A stretch of 27,930 nucleotides of DNA from positions 1-27,930 of the forward strand of contig JAEDIE010000013.1 of the NCBI GenBank assembly GCA_016296775.1, given 5' to 3'. The position numbers were made by a program, and so were the translations under genes. Shown here one piece after another: positions 16,721-24,839 of this stretch (its first letter is position 1; every line of letters starts with the position of its first letter). The notes under the pieces were generated by a model, which was not told the DNA's origin, did no database searches, and saw only the letters and a list, made by a program, of their open reading frames with translations. This DNA comes from Bacilli bacterium. GTDB taxonomy: Bacteria; Bacillota_I; Bacilli_A; RFN20; CAG-826.

Positions 16721-18572
16721 CTATATCGATTCTTTCTCCACTAATTTCATCAAAGAGATGAATTAAACTCTTTGACATAACAAGGTTGACAGGTTTATGA
16801 GCTTTAACATCTAATGTAGCAGGAACTTTAGCAATCATTTCTACATTGTTATATGTAGCATGAATTAAATATTCTCCACCAAGAAGTTCAACAACACTTG
16901 GTTCAATTTCAAATGCTTTTGTAGCATCCTTTTCATTATATGCTGTTTCGACATGAATGTTTTCTGGTCTAATACCTAATTTAATAGTATGTTTTCCATT
17001 TAAAGCACTCTTATATTGTTCTAACATCTCCATGAGTGAATTTCTTGTTTCTTCAAGATCAAATCCTTTAGCTGCTTTCTTTACGAAGATTTTTTTCTTT
17101 TTCTTCTTAGAGTATGTTAAGACATCGATGTCTTTAGCTTCTTTTTCATTTTTAGCATAAGATTTAGCACTGAAAATCTTAGAAAGCTCTGTTCTTGTAA
17201 CTTCACCTTCACTATCAGTATCAAGGAGTTCAAGAAGTCTTGTGGTTTCTTCAACTTTCTTTGTGTAGAATCTTTCATGAGCTCTAGCAAATTTAACACC
17301 AAAGTTAACTTTAAAGCCATCTTCTAAAGTTACATAACCATTATCATAAGTACCATCGAAAATGTTCATAGCTGGTGAGCCAATAAATTTAGCGACGAAT
17401 AAGTTATTTGGTTTTGAGTAAACTTCTTTAGGTGTTCCAACTTGTTGGACCCATCCTTTTGACATAACAACGATTCTTGTTGCCATTGTCATAGCTTCTG
17501 TTTGGTCGTGAGTAACATAAATTGTTGTAGCTCCAATTTGTTCATGGATTCTAACAATTTCGCTTCTCATCATAACTCTTAATTTAGCATCAAGGTTAGA
17601 TAAAGGCTCGTCCATTAAGAAGACTTTTGCATTTCTAACGATTGCTCTACCTAAAGCAACACGTTGCATTTGACCACCACTTAATTCCTTTGGAAGTCTA
17701 TCGAGGTATGGTCCAAGATCTAAGATTGTAGCTGCTTCAAAAACTTTATTTCTAATTTCTTGTTCAGTTAATTTAGCTTTAATATGAATTTCTTCATTAG
17801 TTTCTTTATCAAGATAAACATATTCATCATTAAGAATATTACCTTTATTTTGAAGAGCTTCTAATCTTGTAGCTAATAAAGCTTCAAATTCATTAACTAA
17901 TTCATCTTTAAAGTTTTTAAATTCATCTGCTAAAAATTGTAATTTTGTTTTCTTTAAGACTGCTTTAAGGAGGGTTTTAGCACTTAAATCTAAACAATTA
18001 TATTTTGTAGCAATGTATTGGTATGGTTTACCAAAATTAACTGTTTTGTCAAATGACTTAAAGATTGAATCAACTAAATCTTCTTCAGTAAGAAGTTTTA
18101 ATACTTCTTTATATGAGACACATTTATAATCATATTTTTTCTTATCGTATTTTCTAATACGAAGTGGGAAAGCAATATTATCATAAACACTCATTTGAGG
18201 ATATAAAGCATAGCTTTGGAAGACCATCGAAATATCTCTAGATTTTGATGGTAAGTAGTTTGATAAAACTTTATCAATATATAAGTATCCACTTGAAATA
18301 TCTTCAAGACCAGCAACCATTCTTAATGTAGTTGATTTACCACATCCAGATGGACCAACAAGAACGATAAAATCATTCTTATTAATCTCAAGGTTAAAAT
18401 CAAAGACTGCTTGAACACCATTTGGATATACTTTATTGATTCCTTTTAAACTAACAAAGGAATCAACTTCTCCATTACTAACTTTATAGTTATGTTCTTT
18501 TAATAATTGTCTAGCAACTTTTTCATCGTCGACGACTAAGTTACCATCAAGAAATTGTTCATTATTTTCCAT
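16713..18572 (-). CDS. Sugar ABC importer ATPase (MsmX/UgpC type) with two large insertions
   Basis: 619 residues against about 370 for MsmX/MalK. ATPase motifs are intact: Walker A GPSGCGKST (73-81), Q-loop Gln119, signature LSGGQ (297-301), Walker B VFLMDEP (317-323) and His355. The C-terminal regulatory region ends with the usual LGIRPENIH. About 120 extra residues (roughly 150-272) split the helical subdomain between Q-loop and signature, and about 95 more (roughly 430-525) split the C-terminal domain. The second insertion contains an EF-hand-like loop (451-462) and six lysines in a row (489-494). From memory, mycoplasma homologues of about 585 residues also carry an insertion, so part of this is a lineage trait. 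It should power the two permeases encoded just upstream. AAGGAT precedes the start. Confidence 0.95.
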   Translation of the reverse strand: MENNEQFLDGNLVVDDEKVARQLLKEHNYKVSNGEVDSFVSLKGINKVYPNGVQAVFDFNLEINKNDFIVLVGPSGCGKSTTLRMVAGLEDISSGYLYIDKVLSNYLPSKSRDISMVFQSYALYPQMSVYDNIAFPLRIRKYDKKKYDYKCVSYKEVLKLLTEEDLVDSIFKSFDKTVNFGKPYQYIATKYNCLDLSAKTLLKAVLKKTKLQFLADEFKNFKDELVNEFEALLATRLEALQNKGNILNDEYVYLDKETNEEIHIKAKLTEQEIRNKVFEAATILDLGPYLDRLPKELSGGQMQRVALGRAIVRNAKVFLMDEPLSNLDAKLRVMMRSEIVRIHEQIGATTIYVTHDQTEAMTMATRIVVMSKGWVQQVGTPKEVYSKPNNLFVAKFIGSPAMNIFDGTYDNGYVTLEDGFKVNFGVKFARAHERFYTKKVEETTRLLELLDTDSEGEVTRTELSKIFSAKSYAKNEKEAKDIDVLTYSKKKKKKIFVKKAAKGFDLEETRNSLMEMLEQYKSALNGKHTIKLGIRPENIHVETAYNEKDATKAFEIEPSVVELLGGEYLIHATYNNVEMIAKVPATLDVKAHKPVNLVMSKSLIHLFDEISGERIDIDE

Positions 18573-18590
18573 ATTTATTTATCCTTAATA

Positions 18591-19550
18591 TTAACGTTTA
18601 ACACCTGCACTGGCCATACCTTCAACAATCTTGTTAGCTGCAAGAAGATAGACAATTAAAACAGGGATAATACAAACGACACCACCAGCTAAGGAGACAC
18701 CGATTTGGTTACCAGTACGATATTTACCTAACATGTAAGCCATACCGACTTGTAATGTCCATAAGTTTTTATTATTGACATTAGCTCCATATAACATTTG
18801 TGGCCAAATAAGATCATTCCATCCACCCATGAATCCAAATAATCCTTGAACAAAGATAACTGTTTTTCCAAGTGGAAGAATAATTTTTGTGAAAATCTTT
18901 AAATTAGAGTAACCATCCATTCTAGCTGATTCAACTAAATCCTTAGGAATTGAGCCAAAGAATGTCTTAATTAAGTACATTCCATAAACTCCACCTAATC
19001 CAGGAAGAATTAAACCAATAAGAGGGACTTTTTGCCAACCTAATCCGAAGATTGTGGTTTGGTTACCGATTGTAGTAGCGGCTCCAGGAACAACCATCGA
19101 AGCAACGATAATTGCAAAGAGGATATTTCTTCCTTTAACTTCTAAAAAGGTAAAGGCATAAGCTGTTAATGAAGCGACAATAAGGTAAAGAATGGTTCCA
19201 CCAATTGCACTACCACATGAGTTTAAAACCCAACAAAGTAAATTAACATAGTCAACACCAGTTGTAATATGTTGTTCACCTGTTGTTTCTCCAAAAAGAA
19301 TAACTTTATATGACTCTAAACTATATCCGCTATGAGGATACAAGAATTGTTCTGGATAATACATTGCATCGTATTGGCTTCTTAACGAAACTGTAACAAG
19401 AAGAATAAATGGTGCAATCCAAATAATACAGAATATAGTTAAAATAATAAACGATACGATTTTACTGGCAGGATATTTTAAATGAAGGTTTTTTTCATTT
19501 CTTTTATTTAATTGCTTGCAGTTTTCTACTGTTTGACAATTCGTTTCCAT
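18591..19550 (-). CDS. Sugar ABC transporter permease, MalG/UgpE type
   Basis: 319 residues with about six hydrophobic membrane segments. The N-terminal cytoplasmic tail is about 30 residues (METNCQTVENCKQLNKRNEK), followed by the first helix (IVSFIILTIFCIIWIAPFIL). The conserved cytoplasmic EAA loop reads DLVESARMDGYSNLKIFTKI, the site that docks on the ATPase. It would form the membrane channel with the MalF-type partner. The start at 19550 overlaps the end of that partner gene by 25 bases and has GGAGG ten bases upstream. It ends GMASAGVKR, the customary C-terminus of MalG-type permeases. Substrate cannot be read from the sequence; arabino-oligosaccharides are inferred from the operon. Confidence 0.94.
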   Translation of the reverse strand: METNCQTVENCKQLNKRNEKNLHLKYPASKIVSFIILTIFCIIWIAPFILLVTVSLRSQYDAMYYPEQFLYPHSGYSLESYKVILFGETTGEQHITTGVDYVNLLCWVLNSCGSAIGGTILYLIVASLTAYAFTFLEVKGRNILFAIIVASMVVPGAATTIGNQTTIFGLGWQKVPLIGLILPGLGGVYGMYLIKTFFGSIPKDLVESARMDGYSNLKIFTKIILPLGKTVIFVQGLFGFMGGWNDLIWPQMLYGANVNNKNLWTLQVGMAYMLGKYRTGNQIGVSLAGGVVCIIPVLIVYLLAANKIVEGMASAGVKR

Positions 19551-20638
19551 TTAGAATATTCCTCCGAAATTTTAAAACCTGATTTTCTATCACGAGTTGC
19601 ATATTGTTGGATGCCAGTAAATAAACCAACAAATAATGCATAAACGATACTAGCAGCACTAGCTAATCCATAGTAGGCTGCTTGAAGGTTGGCGTTAGAT
19701 CCATCGACAATTGCTTGAATATAGTAAAGTAATGTAGATGTATCACCCCAAGCTGGAGCACCATTTAAAGTACTAGCTGTGAAAGGACCACCACTTAAAA
19801 GGACGTAGTTTTGACCATATAATCCCATATAACCAATAATTGTTGTGAATAAACAAAGAACTAATTGTCCTTTAATATTTGGAATAGTAACATAAAGAAT
19901 TTTATGCCATCTTGAACATCCATCGACTGAACTTGCTTCGTATAATGACTTAGGAACGTTTTCAAGTCCTGCATTGAGAATGATGAAGTTTCCACCCCAA
20001 CCTCCCCAGAAACACATACAGAAAATTGGAATCCATGCATAAGCGACGTTATAAACATTACTTCCGATATTAAATGAGAACCATGTACTAGTAAACCATT
20101 TAATTTCACTAAATATTGTATTAGGGAATATTGTCGCAAGAACACCTGCCGTATCCGCTGGGTTAAATAGCATAACGAATATAGCACCGGCACAAGAAAG
20201 TGGAACGATACTAGGAAGATAAACTAAACATCTAAATAGTTTAAATCCTGGTGGCTTAAAATTAATTAAGATAGCAAGAGCAAGCGGAATTACAATAGCA
20301 ATTGGAACCATTATGATGGCAAATGTTATTGTATGAAAGAATGCTCTCCAGAACGATTCGTAAAATTTAAATGTTGAAACTTTTCCTTGAATTTTATAGT
20401 TTGGATTAAATAATACCTGATACCATTGGAATCCAACAAAAGTTTCCTGTCCAGGATAACTTAATTTATATTGAGTAAACGAGATATAAATTCCATAAAA
20501 TAATGGATAGACAAAGAATATTAAGAAGGCAAGAAGGAATGGTAATGTGAATAAAAGAAATATACCATACTTCTTGATTGTACCCTTCTTTCTTTCTTCT
20601 CTTCTATAAAACTCCTGTAATGTCAAAGCCTCTTTCAT
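19526..20638 (-). CDS. Sugar ABC transporter permease, MalF/UgpA type
   Basis: 370 residues. A basic cytoplasmic N-terminus (REERKKGTIKKYG) leads into the first membrane helix (FLLFTLPFLLAFLIFFVYPLFYGIYISF), a typical opening for MalF-like subunits. Five further helices follow, and the EAA loop reads SLYEASSVDGCSRWHKILYVTIP. It pairs with the MalG-type subunit, whose gene it overlaps. The gene starts 17 bases after the stop of the solute-binding protein gene with only a weak GGG as ribosome-binding site, so coupling to the upstream gene is likely. The external loop after the first helix (about residues 55-95) is somewhat long. Confidence 0.93.
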   Translation of the reverse strand: MKEALTLQEFYRREERKKGTIKKYGIFLLFTLPFLLAFLIFFVYPLFYGIYISFTQYKLSYPGQETFVGFQWYQVLFNPNYKIQGKVSTFKFYESFWRAFFHTITFAIIMVPIAIVIPLALAILINFKPPGFKLFRCLVYLPSIVPLSCAGAIFVMLFNPADTAGVLATIFPNTIFSEIKWFTSTWFSFNIGSNVYNVAYAWIPIFCMCFWGGWGGNFIILNAGLENVPKSLYEASSVDGCSRWHKILYVTIPNIKGQLVLCLFTTIIGYMGLYGQNYVLLSGGPFTASTLNGAPAWGDTSTLLYYIQAIVDGSNANLQAAYYGLASAASIVYALFVGLFTGIQQYATRDRKSGFKISEEYSKWKRIVKQ

Positions 20639-20655
20639 TTTGAGTTAACCCAAAA

Positions 20656-22233
20656 TTAGCCAAGGATCTTTAACATATCAACTGATTCTTGGCAAGATTG
20701 ACCAGATTCAGCAATAATTTGTTTAGCTTTTTCAACTGTACATCCATCACCGCTTAAAGCAGATTGAATTTGGACAACTGTTGATTGTAAAGCTGAGAAT
20801 AATGTATCTTGATATTCAAGTGATTCTAAAGCAATAATGTCAGCTGGATCACCTAAACCTCTTAATGTAGCTTTCTTTGAAACTAATTCTTTATATTCAT
20901 TTGAAGCATAGACGTTCTTCCAAGCTGGAATATGTCCAGATGTACACCATTTAGCAAGGTTATATTCACCATCACTAATATTTGTGCCTTGAGTGAACCA
21001 TTTTGTAAATTCCATCATAGCAGCAACTTTGGTATAGCTCTTAATGTTAGCAGAAGCACAAATTGAGTGTCCTAAACCATACCATTTTTGAGCTTTTTCG
21101 GAATCTTTATTTTCATCTAATGTCCACCAACCTTTAGCATGTGAACTAGTTAATGGGTAACCATAAATTGGATCAGCAGCTTCTTCAGCGGTAACACCAT
21201 TACCTGCTTTTCTAAGATCGCTGTTATTGAAGTTTGGTTCATAATTTGATGATGACCACCATGGTCCTTCTGAGAACATAGCAATCTTACCAGCACTGAA
21301 AAGAGCTGTATTTGTACCAGTTGTGATATAACCTTTATTATAGTTTTCAACTTGGTCTGTACAATATCTAATGAAACCTTCGTTTTCATGGAATGTAACT
21401 CTTTCTTGAGCTTCATCCATTAATGATCCACCGTTAGCATAAAGAGCGGTTAATCCATCTGGATCTGAAGATTGAACATAAGAAGCAGCAAATGTGGTAG
21501 GAGCGACAACCCAGCTATGATCTGTTCCTTTATTGATATCACGGGTTAATAATTGTCCAGCTTTAGCTTTATTTGTTAATCCTTCAAGTAATGATTGGTA
21601 TTCGGCTTTACTTTCTGGAATAAATCTGGTGTTATTATCAAATCCTAAATTATTCTTTTTGATAATATCTTGTCTAAAATATGTTAAGAAACCATGAGCA
21701 TCAACACTCATTGAGTATCTTGTGCCTTTATAATGATTAACTCTATCAATACCTTCATAAACTTGTGTAAAGTCTAGTTGGCAATTTGCTTTTTCTAAAA
21801 CTTCATCAGTTAAAGGTAAAAGATATTGTTTAGCTTTTGAAGCATATAAACTAATCTTGTTGTTATGAATCCACATGATATCTGGGAATGAGCTCTTGTC
21901 ATTTCTCCATGTAGAATCTAATTGGCTGTAGTAATTTTCTTCGTTAATGTTATTAACGCTAATGTTGATTTGACCAGCATATTCTTTGTTAAAGTTGCTA
22001 ATTAAACCATTTAATGTTGATGAATCTGGTTCTCCTCCGACTGCCCAAAGTTTAAGTTGGACATTGTCAAATAATACTGTTTTTTCATCATCATCAAGTT
22101 CTCTATCATCTTCGAGATTTACTGTAGGTGTTTCATCACCTCCGTTATCATTACTTGGACCACCACAAGAAGCAAGCATAGCAAGGCAAGCACTTGTAAG
22201 AACAAATAATGAACCTAATTTTTTAAGTTTCAT
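20656..22233 (-). CDS. Extracellular solute-binding lipoprotein (sugar ABC importer, family 1)
   Basis: 525 residues with lipobox LASC (Cys23), then an acidic linker (PSNDNGGDETPTVNLEDDRELDDDE). The mature part begins LKLWAVGGEPDSSTLNGLISNFNKEYAG, the usual first strand and helix of family 1 sugar-binding proteins, and later has FSAGKIAMFSEGPWW, a conserved block of the second lobe. Its length fits oligosaccharide rather than monosaccharide binders. As a lipoprotein it would capture sugar outside the membrane and deliver it to the two permeases that follow. AAGGAGG lies just upstream of the ATG, the strongest ribosome-binding site in the operon, consistent with the high level at which binding proteins are usually made. 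Confidence 0.94.
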   Translation of the reverse strand: MKLKKLGSLFVLTSACLAMLASCGGPSNDNGGDETPTVNLEDDRELDDDEKTVLFDNVQLKLWAVGGEPDSSTLNGLISNFNKEYAGQINISVNNINEENYYSQLDSTWRNDKSSFPDIMWIHNNKISLYASKAKQYLLPLTDEVLEKANCQLDFTQVYEGIDRVNHYKGTRYSMSVDAHGFLTYFRQDIIKKNNLGFDNNTRFIPESKAEYQSLLEGLTNKAKAGQLLTRDINKGTDHSWVVAPTTFAASYVQSSDPDGLTALYANGGSLMDEAQERVTFHENEGFIRYCTDQVENYNKGYITTGTNTALFSAGKIAMFSEGPWWSSSNYEPNFNNSDLRKAGNGVTAEEAADPIYGYPLTSSHAKGWWTLDENKDSEKAQKWYGLGHSICASANIKSYTKVAAMMEFTKWFTQGTNISDGEYNLAKWCTSGHIPAWKNVYASNEYKELVSKKATLRGLGDPADIIALESLEYQDTLFSALQSTVVQIQSALSGDGCTVEKAKQIIAESGQSCQESVDMLKILG

Positions 22234-22257
22234 ATTTTCCTCCTTTTTCTATAAAAC

Positions 22258-23583
22258 TTATAAAGCGCCTTCGTTTCTTTCATCTAAATCTTCTTCGTCG
22301 ATATACTTAAGGTCTTTTAGATAAGTCTTTGTAGCCATATCGACTAAAGTAAGTTTGTAATGTGTTAAAAGTGCACTTATAAAATTAATTAAAACCAATA
22401 CTAGAATGACTATATAGATAATCAATAAGTTGATCTCTAATGAGCCAATTGTGACCAATGTAACTAAGAAAGAGTTAGCATTGGAATTGAAAGGTGGTAA
22501 GAATAAAAATATAAAAGTTAAAGGGAAATAGAATATTGTATCCATTATCGTACGAATGATTATATCTTTTACCTTTACTTTTTCACCTTTATATGTAATT
22601 TGACCTAGTCTTAAAAATTTTCTTCCCAAGGTCATTTCTTCTTTAAAAATTAATTTAGTAGTTAAATTGTAAGCCAAGAAACCTACTAAATAAGAAAGAA
22701 CAAGTGTTAAAACTATTAAATGTCCATGTTTACTATAATTAGCTTTATAGTTAGCATAATGAGTTGAATTATATGTTGTAGAATTCATCAATCTCTTTTC
22801 GGCATTTTCTTGAAGTTTGTAATATCCATTAGCAATGTGATTATAATCTTCATCACCACTATTATCTAAATTCATATAATTTGAAGAAAAGAAGATTTTT
22901 TGACAAATATTTTTTTCGATTACATATGGAAATGTCTCTTTATTTTTTGAAGCCTTGAAATAAGTAGCAAAATTATCGCTAAATGCTAATTCAAATGATT
23001 TATCAAAAAATTCTTTAGGTTCGTTTCCATTGTAATTTAATATGTCATTATTTTCATTATGAAGCGGGATATATTCTGTATAAAAGAAAGCAATGTCATC
23101 ATTTTGATAACTTGAAGGAAGAAATTCATCTACTGGAATCTTTTCAAAATTAGAAATATTTGAATCAAACAATTCCTTTAATGAATCTGGATATTTTTGA
23201 TCAGTATTATGCAATTTAACTTCTTCATACCATCCAACACCACTAAGATCATTTTCGTTTGAATACATCAATAATCTCGTAATATTAATATATGCAAAGA
23301 AATCGTTTTCATATCTAACCTTAGTGTGTTCTTCTTGTTCGTAATATGCTAAATGAGTCTCTTCTACTAAACCTTTATAATAATCAGCTTCATACTTAAT
23401 TTGATCTTTGGTATAGTTATAATCTTCAGTAGTTTCTAAAATTTTAAATCCACCAAAGAAACAACCATAAATAAGAACAAAAATAAATAAAGCGTCGATT
23501 AAAGAAGCTAGGGCTCTTTTTAATGGTCTAGCACTCTTTGATCTAGATAATAATTCAATAGTTTGTTCTCTCTTTTTATTCAT
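22258..23583 (-). CDS. RDD-family membrane protein with large extracytoplasmic insertion
   Basis: 441 residues. The RDD hallmarks are present: RPLKRALASLIDALFIFVLIYG at the first helix (about 20-45), GRKFLRLGQITYKGEKVKVKDIIIRTIMDTIFYFP in the middle, and LTLVDMATKTYLKDL near the end. Between the first and second helices lie about 240 hydrophilic residues (roughly 50-290) without a recognised domain, predicted to be outside the cell. The function of RDD proteins is poorly defined; some are linked to ion transport. Placed directly before the ABC importer genes, it may assist the importer or a surface complex. There is no Shine-Dalgarno before the ATG, and a strong hairpin ends ten bases upstream. 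Confidence 0.78.
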   Translation of the reverse strand: MNKKREQTIELLSRSKSARPLKRALASLIDALFIFVLIYGCFFGGFKILETTEDYNYTKDQIKYEADYYKGLVEETHLAYYEQEEHTKVRYENDFFAYINITRLLMYSNENDLSGVGWYEEVKLHNTDQKYPDSLKELFDSNISNFEKIPVDEFLPSSYQNDDIAFFYTEYIPLHNENNDILNYNGNEPKEFFDKSFELAFSDNFATYFKASKNKETFPYVIEKNICQKIFFSSNYMNLDNSGDEDYNHIANGYYKLQENAEKRLMNSTTYNSTHYANYKANYSKHGHLIVLTLVLSYLVGFLAYNLTTKLIFKEEMTLGRKFLRLGQITYKGEKVKVKDIIIRTIMDTIFYFPLTFIFLFLPPFNSNANSFLVTLVTIGSLEINLLIIYIVILVLVLINFISALLTHYKLTLVDMATKTYLKDLKYIDEEDLDERNEGAL

Positions 23584-23593
23584 ATTAATTGTT

Positions 23594-23618
23594 AAGAAAG
23601 GGGAAAATCCCCTTTCTT
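23594..23618 (-). terminator. Intercistronic hairpin (partial terminator or processing site)
   Basis: AAGAAAGGGGA and TCCCCTTTCTT form a perfect 11-pair stem with a TTT loop, between the Ig-like lipoprotein stop (23642) and the RDD start (23583). On the minus strand it is followed by AACAATTAAT rather than a T-run, so full termination is doubtful. It may protect the upstream message or tune expression of the downstream genes. Confidence 0.55.
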
Positions 23619-23641
23619 ATAAAGTTTAAAATTATTTTTTA

Positions 23642-24772
23642 TTAATCAGCAGCCCAATCAAATCCTTCAACTTCACCAATCTTTTTCATTGAAGTAATTG
23701 AAGCAATCTTGGCATCAACTTCGCTTTCAGTGATTGTATAGTCATATTCTGAAACAACTATATCACTATTAAATTCAAAGAATCCGAAGTATGTTAAAGC
23801 TGGTGTATCTCCAGCATCAGCTGAGAATAAATCATGTAATGATGTTAATGAGTAAGCATATGTATCATTAATCCAAACATGGAAATCAAGTTTATCACGA
23901 GCAACAGCAATCTTAAATGAACCATCGATTCCGATTGGACTTTCAAGTGTATAAGCTTTATCCATATGACGTGCCATATCATTTGTGACACCACTATTCC
24001 ATGCCCAGTTACCTGAGTTTTGAACTTCACAAACACCCATTGCATCAAATGAAGTATTAGCATGGCAGTTTTCTGGGTTGAAGAAGAAAACGATTCTATT
24101 ATCGGTCATTGATTCTTCAACAACTGGGTTACTTAATGTTGAGAAAACGATACCCATCTTTGGAAAACTTTCGTTAACACTAGTACCTTTCCATTGAATC
24201 TTACCTTCAATGTAAGCTTTTGATGTTGGTTCGGACTTAACAAATAAATCTAATGTAGAACTTGAACCTGTTCTAACAGTACCACCATCTTCTTTTAATT
24301 CTTTTGTAAAATCATCATCATTTGATAATGATGAACTGATTGTTCTATCAAAGTAAACATCTGTAACAGTAATTTCAAAACTACATTTTTTAGTTGTATC
24401 TGTTTGAGAAACGACTTCAATTGTAGCTTTTCCTAAAGTTAAAGCTCTTAAAGTTGTACCAGCAACTTCAACTACTTCAGGATTTGAACTTGTAACTGTG
24501 ACTCTCTTTTGTTTAGTTGTTAAAGTTTTTGTACCAACTAAATCATAGAATTGTGAATATGCAATTGTATCACCAAGTTTCATATTAACTGCGCTTTCTT
24601 TAGCAGTTAAAGATTTAATAACGGATTCTTCAACATTACCGGTATCATCGCCTGGGTTTGGATCTACTGTAGGAGTATCATCTTTTGTTGTATTACCACA
24701 ACTTGCTAAACCTAAGGTTCCACCTAATAAAAGGGCGCTTAAACCAAGTAAACATAAGTTTCTTTTTTTCAT
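23642..24772 (-). CDS. Ig-like (BIG2) surface lipoprotein with C-terminal beta-sandwich
   Basis: 376 residues. Signal peptide with lipobox LASC (Cys25) and a Thr/Asp/Pro-rich linker. About residues 52-138 form a bacterial Ig-like group 2 domain (VTVTSSNPEVVEVAGTTLRALTLGKATIEVV). The remaining 235 residues look like a concanavalin-type sandwich (AYIEGKIQWKGTSVNESFPKMGIVFST; FKIAVARDKLDFHVWIND), a fold often used to bind glycans. No catalytic motif is seen. It probably helps hold polysaccharide at the surface. AAGGAG precedes the ATG, and its own promoter region with a palindromic element lies upstream, so it may begin a sub-operon that includes the ABC importer. Confidence 0.8.
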   Translation of the reverse strand: MKKRNLCLLGLSALLLGGTLGLASCGNTTKDDTPTVDPNPGDDTGNVEESVIKSLTAKESAVNMKLGDTIAYSQFYDLVGTKTLTTKQKRVTVTSSNPEVVEVAGTTLRALTLGKATIEVVSQTDTTKKCSFEITVTDVYFDRTISSSLSNDDDFTKELKEDGGTVRTGSSSTLDLFVKSEPTSKAYIEGKIQWKGTSVNESFPKMGIVFSTLSNPVVEESMTDNRIVFFFNPENCHANTSFDAMGVCEVQNSGNWAWNSGVTNDMARHMDKAYTLESPIGIDGSFKIAVARDKLDFHVWINDTYAYSLTSLHDLFSADAGDTPALTYFGFFEFNSDIVVSEYDYTITESEVDAKIASITSMKKIGEVEGFDWAAD

Positions 24773-24786
24773 ATTTAATCTCCTTA

Positions 24787-24839
24787 TATATAAATTATAA
24801 TTTATATAACCTTATATTTTTTACATTAAAATTAATGAA
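24787..24839 (-). promoter_or_regulatory. Putative internal promoter with operator-like palindrome
   Basis: In the 67-base gap before the Ig-like lipoprotein gene, the inverted repeat CATTAA-AA-TTAATG lies at 24824-24837 and a TATAAT -10 at 24799-24794, again separated by 24 bases as in the divergent region near 6050. No good -35 is seen. The predicted start near 24787 would give a leader of about 15 bases containing AAGGAG. A perfect 22-base AT palindrome (24787-24808) overlaps the -10. Confidence 0.55.

Noticed and set aside
16957..17320. Open frames on both strands overlapping the ATPase insertion
   Set aside because: The ATPase frame continues without break into the conserved LGIRPENIH motif, so the insertion is part of the protein; the other frames are shadows.
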